A stretch of 60,011 bases of DNA, from contig NZ_JASFDV010000038.1 of the NCBI RefSeq assembly GCF_030766825.1, positions 1 through 60,011 of the forward strand. The letters run 5' to 3'. Under the pieces are notes generated by a model. That model was not told the origin of the DNA. It worked only from the letters and a program-made list of their open reading frames with translations, and searched no databases. This DNA comes from Nocardiopsis sp. CC223A (GTDB taxonomy: Bacteria > Actinomycetota > Actinomycetes > Streptosporangiales > Streptosporangiaceae). A program made the position numbers and the translations under genes. This document shows, in pieces, positions 54,301 to 60,011 of the stretch. Every line of letters starts with the position of its first letter. Positions within the stretch are counted from its first letter, which is position 1.

Positions 54301-54576
54301 GCGGTCGACGTGGTAGCCGCGCATGGTGCGAAAGCGCGGGAAGACGTCCTTGAACGCGCGGGCCTCGACGTGGTGCACGCCGGGCTGGCCGTTCGCGGTG
54401 GGCGGGCCCTCGTAGAACACCCAGTTGGGGCCGCCGCGGGTCTGGTCGAGGGAGCGCTGGAAGACGTTCTCCTTCGACCAGCGGTCGAGGATCTCGCGCT
54501 CCATCGCGGGCAGGTCGATCTGCGCGGGCAGCTGGGGGAGTGCGCGGGACGCGCTCGGCCGGGACTCGTTGGCCAC
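51373..54576 (-). CDS. ileS: isoleucyl-tRNA synthetase
   Basis: A 1067-residue class I synthetase charging tRNA-Ile. The HIGH-equivalent is in TANGQPGVHHVEARAFKD, the KMSKS-equivalent is GRKMSKHLGNVMEP. The editing domain includes LLVWTTTPWTLVSNTAVAV, and the anticodon-binding C-terminal region (about 680-1067) lacks the zinc finger of the E. coli type. This resembles the longer, eukaryote-like IleRS2 group, some of which tolerate mupirocin; resistance is not proven here. The GTG start has GGAAAGG 7 nt upstream, and a T-box leader precedes it. Confidence 0.97.
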   Translation of the reverse strand: MANESRPSASRALPQLPAQIDLPAMEREILDRWSKENVFQRSLDQTRGGPNWVFYEGPPTANGQPGVHHVEARAFKDVFPRFRTMRGYHVDRKAGWDCHGLPVEVAVEKELGLSGKKDIESFGIAEFNARCRESVLRNVDAFTAMTERMGYWVNMDDAYRTMDPQYVESVWWALKQIWEKGLLVRDFRISPYCPRCGTTLSDHELAQGYETVTDPSVYVRFPVTSGPLASPEHPTSLLVWTTTPWTLVSNTAVAVHPDVEYVVATDGNERLVLARPLFEKVLGEGWELTGESFEGDEMERWTYQRPFGLVEFDEPAHYVVLADYVTVEDGTGLVHQSPAFGADDMAVCRAYGLPLVNPVRPDGTFEADLDLVGGVFFKDADKTLVRDLKDRGLLFRHLSYEHSYPHCWRCHTALLYYAVPSWYIRTTAVKDELLAQNQATNWVPENVKEGRFGEWLRNNVDWALSRNRYWGTPLPVWEFPDGRQICVGSLAELGELSGQDLSNLDPHRPFVDDIVIPDPDADPSLPEEQRVARRVPEVIDAWFDSGSMPFAQWGAPHVNAEVFGENFPAQYISEAIDQTRGWFYSLLAVNTLVHDRNAFENVVVLGHILAEDGRKMSKHLGNVMEPIPVMDRHGADALRWFMLASGSPWTARRVGHAALEEIVRKVLLTYYSTVSFFTLYANAGAGWDHSRLADAPAPQDRPLLDRWLLSELNEVVRDVTEALDAFDTTAAGRRLTAFVDDISNWYVRRSRRRFWGGADTPEGTAAFATLFEALETVTLLMAPVVPFLTDHVWTALRRPDAPESVHLASWPEVREDLIDPELSAHMALTRRLVELGRSARVDSALRTRQPLARALVGAAGFADLPAQLRDQIADELNVASLESLSTVGGDLVDYLVKPNFRALGKRFAKRTPLVAKAIEAADPAELVRQVRDTGWAQVRVEDEPVEVSADEVLVTEQPREGWAVASGAGETVALDLELTPELRRAGLAREMVRMLQEARKQSGLEVSDRIHVWWAVTDETTALALDEHAATIAGEVLADAFAAGEIGADLHRTESEEFGVAFGFRKA

Positions 54577-54830
54577 CGTCGTACCTTTCCATCAGGGTCG
54601 TTCCTGACGGAGGGACGAGGCACGGGCCCCGCGGTACCACCCTCCTTGGACACCGCCGGTCCGGCTCGCGCGAGGGCGGCCGGGACGGGTCCCGCTTCGT
54701 TCACGTCTGCCGGTTCTACTGGGGGCGCTGGCCCTGTTCTTCCGGCGGTTCCGGGGTGATCTTCGTGCCGGTCGTACCCCCGGGCTCCCACCACCCCCGG
54801 GTCGCTCGGACGCATCGACCGCTTCTAAGC
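54577..54830 (-). promoter_or_regulatory. T-box riboswitch controlling ileS
   Basis: On the minus strand the T-box TGGTACCGCG (plus 54630-54639) is embedded between GGAGGG (54645-54640) and CCCTCC (54614-54609), which pair to form the antisequestrator; GTCCCTCC is the usual 3' partner. A short Stem I (54751-54783) pairs CCGGGGGT with ACCCCGG and presents ATC, an isoleucine codon, at 54760-54758. No terminator lies before ileS; the ribosome site (54584-54590) is close to a 7-bp helix, so control is probably translational, as in actinobacterial class II T-boxes. The 5' boundary is approximate. Confidence 0.9.
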
Positions 54831-54941
54831 TGTGTCCGTCCGGTCGGGGCCGGCACTACTCGTCCCCATCGACACCTGGGCACAGGATAACGCAGCGGGG
54901 GGCGGCGCCTCGCGCTTTTTCGACGCGGAGGGCGGAGGCGG

Positions 54942-55202
54942 GTGGCGGAGAACGTGCGCGGCACCGTCCTGGTGACGCTTGCGGACCGGGACGATGCCGA
55001 GGAACTGGCCGAACAGCTCCTGGAACAGGGCTACGAGCCGTGCCTGGTGCACCGGGACATGCTGGCGGGGGAGGACGACGCCGAGGACGCCGACTGGGTG
55101 ATCGAGGTGCGCACCGGCCCGCACGGCGGCCCGGCGGTGTTCGACGAACCCCACCTGGCGGCGCTGGCCGAGGACTACGGCGGCTTCGCCGCCGCCGAAT
55201 GA
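54942..55202 (+). CDS. small conserved-type hypothetical protein
   Basis: An 86-residue acidic protein, unrecognised. It opens with a beta strand and helix, RGTVLVTLADRDDAEELAEQ, then a second strand EPCLVHRDM and WVIEVRTGPHGG, giving an alpha/beta ferredoxin-like secondary-structure pattern. GGAGG is just upstream of the GTG. The ATGA overlap with the next gene argues that it is translated. No function is suggested beyond its place between divergent ileS and the dksA-like gene. Confidence 0.7.
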   Translation: MAENVRGTVLVTLADRDDAEELAEQLLEQGYEPCLVHRDMLAGEDDAEDADWVIEVRTGPHGGPAVFDEPHLAALAEDYGGFAAAE

Positions 55203-55747
55203 CCGCCGGGAACGGGGTTCCCCCGCGCATCCGCCGAGCGGTCCCCGCCGACGCCCCCGCCATCGCCGCCGTCCACGTCGCCTCCTGGCACGCCGCCTAT
55301 CACGGCCTCATCGCCCGGGAGCACCTGGCGAACCTGGACGCCGACCGCCTGGCCGGGATCTGGGCGCGGAGGCTGGGCGGCGCCCTGACCCTCCCCGGCG
55401 CGGGCTGCCTGGTGGCCGAGGGGCCCGACGGCGTCGTCGCCTACAGCGGGTTCGTCCCCGGCACCGACCCCGACGACGCCGACCGCACCGTCGCCGACCT
55501 GGAGACCTTCTACTCCCTTCCCGGGGTGTGGGGCACCGGCGTCAACCGTCGGCTGTGGGAGGAGACCCTGGCCGCCATGACCGCCGGCGGCACCGGCCAC
55601 GGCGTCCTGTGGGTACTGGAGGGCAACGCCCGTGCCCGCCGCTTCTACACCGCAACCGGGTGGCGGGACACCGGCGCGGTCACCCCCACCCCGATCCTGG
55701 GCGGAGCCCTCACCGTGCCCGCCGTCCTGTACCGGCGCGACCTGTGA
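55199..55747 (+). CDS. GNAT-family N-acetyltransferase
   Basis: A 182-residue GNAT acetyltransferase. The N-terminal IRRAVPADAPAIAAVHVASW is the beta1/alpha1 block, GVVAYSGFVPG lies at beta4, VWGTGVNRRLWEETLAAM is the acetyl-CoA pyrophosphate-binding motif (a variant of Q/RxxGxG/A), and NARARRFYTATGWRDTG is motif B. The substrate is unknown. The start overlaps the preceding stop by 4 nt, so the two are coupled. Confidence 0.9.
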   Translation: MTAGNGVPPRIRRAVPADAPAIAAVHVASWHAAYHGLIAREHLANLDADRLAGIWARRLGGALTLPGAGCLVAEGPDGVVAYSGFVPGTDPDDADRTVADLETFYSLPGVWGTGVNRRLWEETLAAMTAGGTGHGVLWVLEGNARARRFYTATGWRDTGAVTPTPILGGALTVPAVLYRRDL

Positions 55748-55894
55748 ACACGTGCCCCGCCCGGGCCCGGGTCGTTGCCAAGGGGGCGGGGCTCGCCTAG
55801 GCTTCCCGGCACCACTCGCGGCTTTCGCCCACGGGGGTGATCCCGCAGGTCGGCGGGGTACGGGCGGGGTCGCACGGTCGGGAGGTTGAGTGCG

Positions 55895-56305
55895 ATGAAG
55901 GCCACCGAGACGACGGCCATGCCGGTGCTGCCCGGCGAGGAGCCCTGGACCCGGCAGGAGCTCGCGCAGGTCCGCGAACGCCTGGACGACGACATCGCCG
56001 CCGCACGCAGGGAGATCCGACAGGTCGAGGAGCAGGTCGCCGAACGGCTGGGGGACCCCGTCGACGGGGCCGGGGACGACCCCGCCGACACCGGGGCCAA
56101 GGCCTTCGAACGCGAACACGAGTTGGCGTTGGCCTACAATACTCGTGACCTGCTCGCCGCGAGCGAGCGGGCGATCGAACGGATGGACGCGGGAACCTAC
56201 GGGGTCTGCGACTCATGCGGACGGCCCATCGGCAAGGAACGCCTCCAGGCGTTCCCGCGGGCCACCCTGTGCGTCTCCTGCAAACAGCGCGAGGAGCGTC
56301 GCTGA
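55895..56305 (+). CDS. TraR/DksA-family zinc-finger protein
   Basis: A 136-residue protein with a helical N-terminal hairpin (LAQVRERLDDDIAAARREIR) and a C4 zinc finger, GVCDSCGRPIGKERLQAFP and LCVSCKQREERR. DksA-type proteins enter the RNA polymerase secondary channel and modulate transcription with ppGpp; the coiled-coil tip here is AGDDPADTGAK, so the DxxDxA motif of DksA is only partly kept. GGGAGG lies 9 nt before the ATG. It sits before lspA, as in Streptomyces. Confidence 0.92.
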   Translation: MKATETTAMPVLPGEEPWTRQELAQVRERLDDDIAAARREIRQVEEQVAERLGDPVDGAGDDPADTGAKAFEREHELALAYNTRDLLAASERAIERMDAGTYGVCDSCGRPIGKERLQAFPRATLCVSCKQREERR

Positions 56306-56334
56306 CTGAGGTAGAGCCCTCCGGGGACAGCAAC

Positions 56335-56997
56335 ATGACCACCGCCCGTACGGGGGCCCGCCCGCGCCGCTACCTGCTGCTGGTGCTCGTCGCGCTCGCC
56401 GCCGTCGGGGCCGACCTCCTCACCAAGGAATGGGTCCTGGCGACCTTCCGGGAGGGCGAACGGCTCGACGTCATCGGCGAGATCGTGCAGTTCACGCTGG
56501 TGTACAACACCGGTGCCGCGTTCTCCATGGGCACCGACCACACCTGGGTGTTCTCCACCATCGCCATCGTCGTGGTGTGCGCGATCGCCTACCTCGGCCT
56601 GCGGGTGCGCAGCGTCTGGTGGGCGGTCACCCTCGGCCTGATGATGGGCGGCGCCGCCGGGAACCTGGTGGACCGCATCTTCCGCGGCGCGGAGCCGATG
56701 CACGGCGCCGTCGTCGACTTCATCAAGGTGATGAGCTTCCCGGTGTTCAACATCGCCGACTCCTGTGTGGTGGTCGGCGCCTGCCTGGTCGTCCTGCTGA
56801 CCTTCAAGGGCGTGGAGCTGGACGGCAGCGTCGTCTCCGACGACAAGGCGTCCGACCCCGACGAGAGGGCCGCGGAAGCCGGGGAACCGGCCACCGAGGA
56901 CACCGGCACCCAGGACACCGCCGCCGAGGACGCTCCCGAGAGCGGCTCCGGCGACCGCCCCGACGACGACACCACCACCGAAGGGAAGGGCCAGTGA
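56335..56997 (+). CDS. lspA: lipoprotein signal peptidase
   Basis: A 220-residue aspartic protease cleaving prolipoprotein signal peptides after lipidation. Four membrane helices, with [10 protein letters not shown], the first catalytic aspartate in [14 protein letters not shown] and the second in [14 protein letters not shown]. The conserved part ends near residue 162; a further 58 residues form an acidic Glu/Asp/Thr-rich tail (for example DDTTTEGKG) not found in standard LspA. The stop overlaps rluD by 4 nt (GTGA). Confidence 0.95.
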   Translation: MTTARTGARPRRYLLLVLVALAAVGADLLTKEWVLATFREGERLDVIGEIVQFTLVYNTGAAFSMGTDHTWVFSTIAIVVVCAIAYLGLRVRSVWWAVTLGLMMGGAAGNLVDRIFRGAEPMHGAVVDFIKVMSFPVFNIADSCVVVGACLVVLLTFKGVELDGSVVSDDKASDPDERAAEAGEPATEDTGTQDTAAEDAPESGSGDRPDDDTTTEGKGQ

Positions 56998-57920
56998 GCG
57001 ACACCCGCAGCCTGCCCGTGCCCGACGGCCTGGAGGGCGACCGGCTCGACTCGGCGATCGCCCGCCTGTTCGGACTGTCCCGCACCCGTGCCGCCGAGCT
57101 CATCCTCGACGGCAGCGTCCTGGTCGACGGTTCCGAGGCGGGCAAGTCCGACCGCGTCCAGGCCGGCGCCTGGCTGGAGATCACCCTCCCGCCGCCGCCC
57201 ACCGCCCCCGTGCCGCGTCCCGAGCCCGTTCCGGGCATGCGGATCGTCCACGAGGACGCCGACATCATCGTGGTCGACAAGCCCGTCGGGGTCGTCGCCC
57301 ACCCCACCGTCGGCTGGACCGGGCCCAGCGTCCTGGAGGGCCTGCTGGCCGCCGGGATCCAGGTGGCCACCAGCGGCGCCGCCGAGCGCCAGGGCATCGT
57401 GCACCGCCTGGACGCCAACACCACCGGGCTGATGGTGGTCGCCAAGAGCGAGACCGCCTACAGCGTCCTCAAGCGCGCCTTCAAGGAGCGCACGGTGGAC
57501 AAGCGCTACCACACCCTCGTCCAGGGCCACCCGGACCCGCTGCGCGGCACCGTCGACGCGCCCATCGACCGCCACCCGGCGGGCGACGGCCGCTGGGCCG
57601 TGGTCGCGGGCGGGCGCCCCTCGGTCACCCACTACGACACCCAGGAGGCCTTCCGGGCCGCCAGCCTGCTGGAGATCAAGCTGGAGACCGGGCGCACCCA
57701 CCAGATCCGGGTGCACATGTCGGCGCTGCGCCACCCGTGCGTGGGCGACATGCTCTACGGGGCCGACCCCACGCTCGCCGAGCGCCTGGGGGTGCGCCGC
57801 CAGTGGCTGCACGCGGTGCGGCTCGGGTTCGACCACCCCACCGAGCACCGGCCGGTGGAGTTCTCCAGCCCCTACCCGGAGGACCTGGAGCGGGCCATGG
57901 AGGTCCTGCGCGAGGACTGA
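56994..57920 (+). CDS. RluD-family pseudouridine synthase
   Basis: A 308-residue pseudouridine synthase with an N-terminal S4 RNA-binding domain ([20 protein letters not shown], then DGSVLVDG) and the RluA-type catalytic domain. The catalytic aspartate is in [29 protein letters not shown] and [16 protein letters not shown] are the other family blocks. The usual targets are helix 69 uridines of 23S rRNA, but the exact target here is inferred. Coupled to lspA, an order conserved widely. Confidence 0.93.
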   Translation: MSDTRSLPVPDGLEGDRLDSAIARLFGLSRTRAAELILDGSVLVDGSEAGKSDRVQAGAWLEITLPPPPTAPVPRPEPVPGMRIVHEDADIIVVDKPVGVVAHPTVGWTGPSVLEGLLAAGIQVATSGAAERQGIVHRLDANTTGLMVVAKSETAYSVLKRAFKERTVDKRYHTLVQGHPDPLRGTVDAPIDRHPAGDGRWAVVAGGRPSVTHYDTQEAFRAASLLEIKLETGRTHQIRVHMSALRHPCVGDMLYGADPTLAERLGVRRQWLHAVRLGFDHPTEHRPVEFSSPYPEDLERAMEVLRED

Positions 57921-57979
57921 GCCGCGCCCGGACCCGCGGGAGGCGGGGACACCGGGCGGGCACGGCCGACGAACGCACA

Positions 57980-58010
57980 GGGGCCGCCGGACATCTCGTC
58001 CGGCGGCCCC
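57980..58010. terminator. hairpin between convergent rluD-type and EamA genes
   Basis: A perfect 13-bp stem (57980-57992 with 57998-58010) with an ATCTC loop lies 60 nt after the pseudouridine synthase stop and 18 nt beyond the EamA stop. Confidence 0.75.
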
Positions 58011-58028
58011 CGCGCGTTCTCCCGGCCG

Positions 58029-59000
58029 TCAGTCCCGGGGCGGCGGGACGACGGGCCGGGTGCGCACCAGCCCCTGGCACAGGGCCGCGCCGACGATGAT
58101 CACCAGCGCCCCCAGCGGCTGGTTCCAGGACAGGGTCTCACCCATCAGGACGATCCCCGCCGCGATCGACACCACCGGTGCCACGTAGGTGACGGTGGTC
58201 GCGACGGTGGCCCCCGCCTCCCGCAGCACCGCGTACTGGAGCACGTAGGCCACACCCGTGCCCATCACCCCCAGGACCAGGACCGAGGCCACCACCTGCC
58301 AGGTCACCCCGGTCGGGGCGTCGGTGGCCACCGGCACCAGCACCGCCAGCGGTACGGCGGCCAGCAGCAGTTGGAGCGTCGACAGCTCCAGGGCGCCGTA
58401 CGAGCTGCCCGCCACGAACCGGCGCAGGTACGGCGTGCCGATGCCGTAGCAGGCGGTCGCCGCCACCACGAACCCCATGCCGACCATGGCGTCCCGGTCG
58501 CTCACGCTCACCTCGCCCAGGGAGTTCCACACCCCGAACACCACGAGCACGCCCAGGAAGCCGATCCCCAGGCCGAGCAGCCGGTCGCGGTCGGGACGGC
58601 GCTCGTCGGCCAGCAGCAGCATCGAGAACACCACCCCGAACAGCGGGGTCGCGGCGTTCACGATGCCCATCACCGCCGAGGGGATGAGCTGCCCGGCGTA
58701 CCCGAACAGCGTGAACGGGATCGTGTTGAGCAGCAGCGCGGCCACGAACAGGTGCGCCAGCAGCCGCGGCGAGGCCGGCAGCCGGCCGCCGCGCAGCAGC
58801 ACCACCGCCAGCAGCGGCAGGGCGCCGGCGGCGATCCGGCCCAGGGACAGCTGCATCGGCTCCAGGGACTGGGCGGCGACCCTGATGAAAACGAAGCTCA
58901 TGCCCCAGATCAGGGCCAGGAGCGCGAACTTGACCCGCCAGTCGGAGGCGAGGCGGCGGGCACCGGCGGATGTGGCCGGGGACGGAGAGAGCACGGACAT
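58029..59000 (-). CDS. EamA-family transporter (DMT superfamily)
   Basis: A 323-residue ten-helix membrane protein made of two EamA repeats: the first begins ALLALIWGMSFVFIRVAAQ and ends LLLADERRP, the second begins FVVAATACYGIGTPYLRRF and ends VLMGETLSWNQPLGALVII. DMT exporters move small metabolites such as amino acids; the substrate is unknown. It is divergent from a LysR gene with only 73 nt between, so that regulator is likely to control it. TACAAA ends 6 nt before the ATG, hinting at a leaderless transcript. Confidence 0.92.
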   Translation of the reverse strand: MSVLSPSPATSAGARRLASDWRVKFALLALIWGMSFVFIRVAAQSLEPMQLSLGRIAAGALPLLAVVLLRGGRLPASPRLLAHLFVAALLLNTIPFTLFGYAGQLIPSAVMGIVNAATPLFGVVFSMLLLADERRPDRDRLLGLGIGFLGVLVVFGVWNSLGEVSVSDRDAMVGMGFVVAATACYGIGTPYLRRFVAGSSYGALELSTLQLLLAAVPLAVLVPVATDAPTGVTWQVVASVLVLGVMGTGVAYVLQYAVLREAGATVATTVTYVAPVVSIAAGIVLMGETLSWNQPLGALVIIVGAALCQGLVRTRPVVPPPRD

Positions 59001-59037
59001 GGGATGTTTGTACCGCGCGCTGACGTGTTAGGTCTAC

Positions 59038-59066
59038 TTCGTATTTCTAAACGGCTGGGTTAGTGT
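59038..59066 (+). promoter_or_regulatory. lysR promoter in the divergent intergenic region
   Basis: TTCGTA (59038-59043) and TAGTGT (59061-59066) are 17 bp apart, and TAGTGT ends 7 nt before the ATG, suggesting a leaderless mRNA. The same 73-bp region must contain the LysR operator; no clear T-N11-A palindrome stands out. Confidence 0.5.
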
Positions 59067-59073
59067 TACTTAC

Positions 59074-59994
59074 ATGCTCAGTGTCGACCGCCTCCGTGTC
59101 CTCCACGCCATCGCGGCGCACGGTTCCCTCAGTGCCGCCGCCGAGGCCCTGCACGTCACCAACTCCGCCGTCTCCCAGCAGCTCTCCAAACTCGAACGCG
59201 AGGTCGGCCAGCCCCTCGTCGAACGCAACGGCCGCGGGGTGCGCCTGACCGACGCCGCCGAACTCCTCGTCGAGCACGCCTCCCGCATCCTCTCCCTGGT
59301 GCAGCGCGCCGAGGCCGACCTGGAGGCCCACCGCGACCACGTCACCGGGCACCTGCGCCTGTCCGGCACCCCCACCGCCGTGCGCGGCATCCTGCCCCAG
59401 GCCCTCAACACCCTGCGCGAGGCCCACCCCCGGCTGCGGGTCGAGCTCTTCGAGGAGGAGCCCCACGAGACCCTGCTGTCGATGGCCCGCGGCGAGGTGG
59501 ACCTGTGCATGGTCATCGACTGGGTGGGCTCCCCGCTCGCCCTGCCCGAGGGCATGACCCGCGCACCCCTGATGGAGGACGTCGGCGACATCGCCCTGCC
59601 CGCCGACCACCCCCTCGCCCACCGGGAGATCCTCGCCATCGACGAGATCCTCGACCTGCCCTGGATCAGCTGGTCGCGCGGGTCCATCTGCAACGACTGG
59701 CTCTACGACATGATCCGCTCGCGCGGCGGCGAACCCAACGTCATCCACAACGTGGAGGAGCACCAGACCAAGCTGGCCCTCATCGCCGCCGGGATCGGCG
59801 CCGCCGTCATGCCCCGGCTGGGCCGCGGCCCGCTCCCCGACGGGGTGCGGGTGGTGCCGGTGCAGCCCGCCCTGGTCCGCCAGGTGTACGCGTTCTGGCG
59901 TACCGACGCCTCCCGCCGCCCCGCCATCCGCGCCTGTGTCCGCGCCCTGCGCGAGGCGGCCGCCGCCTACGACACCCGCCCCGTCCCGGCCTGA
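59074..59994 (+). CDS. LysR-family transcriptional regulator
   Basis: A 306-residue LysR-type regulator. The winged helix-turn-helix is at residues 3-60 (DRLRVLHAIAAHGSLSAAAE with TNSAVSQQLSKLEREV and NGRGVRLTDAAE), followed by the linker helix and the substrate-binding domain from about residue 90. It probably regulates the divergent EamA transporter in response to the exported compound. The ligand cannot be read from the sequence. The window ends 17 nt after its stop. Confidence 0.93.
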   Translation: MLSVDRLRVLHAIAAHGSLSAAAEALHVTNSAVSQQLSKLEREVGQPLVERNGRGVRLTDAAELLVEHASRILSLVQRAEADLEAHRDHVTGHLRLSGTPTAVRGILPQALNTLREAHPRLRVELFEEEPHETLLSMARGEVDLCMVIDWVGSPLALPEGMTRAPLMEDVGDIALPADHPLAHREILAIDEILDLPWISWSRGSICNDWLYDMIRSRGGEPNVIHNVEEHQTKLALIAAGIGAAVMPRLGRGPLPDGVRVVPVQPALVRQVYAFWRTDASRRPAIRACVRALREAAAAYDTRPVPA

Positions 59995-60011
59995 GCCCCG
60001 GCCCCGCCCCG

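Noticed and set aside
51424..54759. A plus-strand open frame of about 1100 codons opposite ileS
   Set aside because: The minus strand is a full-length synthetase with all motifs; the antisense frame is compositionally biased and has no recognisable features.

Overview
The window is chromosomal DNA of a very GC-rich actinomycete with strong C/G bias at third codon positions and many GTG/TTG starts. The MurE specificity motif DNPR implies meso-diaminopimelate peptidoglycan. The mraZ-to-divIVA division cluster lacks ftsA, and the ileS, dksA-like, lspA, rluD order resembles Streptomyces. Together these suggest Streptosporangiales, most likely Nocardiopsis or a close relative; the genus is an inference. 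I see no rRNA, tRNA, CRISPR array, transposase, integrase or phage gene.

Region 1 (1-8750) is housekeeping metabolism: the 3' end of rsmB, rpe, a PAP2 phosphatase, and an FMN-riboswitch-controlled riboflavin operon (ribE-ribBA-ribH-PH protein, no ribD). An XdhC-like and a MocA-like gene follow, facing an aldose-1-epimerase-like gene. Region 2 (8797-13768, mostly minus strand) carries a 907-residue membrane protein kinase, a DUF2470 protein, a noncoding stretch with a duplicated ~113-124 bp unit, and the divergent yceI/marR pair with a palindromic operator. Region 3 (13817-22684) has sseB, two minisatellites, a prepilin peptidase, aroC-aroK-aroB, efp-nusB, a methyltransferase, dinB and a DUF3040 membrane protein.

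Region 4 (23009-27550, minus) is the moxR-DUF58-transglutaminase operon, divergent from the division cluster. Region 5 (27900-51316) is that cluster: mraZ-rsmH-ftsL-ftsI, then an antisense homocysteine methyltransferase, then murE-murF-mraY-murD-ftsW-murG-murC-ftsQ-ftsZ-pgeF-yggS-sepF-yggT-divIVA, and a repeat-rich acidic membrane protein. These genes make lipid II, build the FtsZ/SepF/FtsQLIW divisome and place polar growth (DivIVA). Region 6 (51373-60011) has ileS behind a T-box riboswitch, small genes, a dksA-like gene, lspA-rluD, and a divergent EamA/LysR pair.

Regulatory signals are unusually readable: an FMN riboswitch, an ileS T-box with an AUC specifier, four MraZ boxes at exact 10-bp spacing inside the mraZ promoter, a MarR-type operator, several strong hairpins, and at least seven genes whose -10 box lies 6-8 nt before the start codon, implying leaderless mRNAs. 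The least explained parts are the kinase (8797-11520), the acidic repeat protein after divIVA (49763-51316), the intergenic minisatellites, and the antisense gene splitting the division cluster. I did not find a clearly new multigene system.
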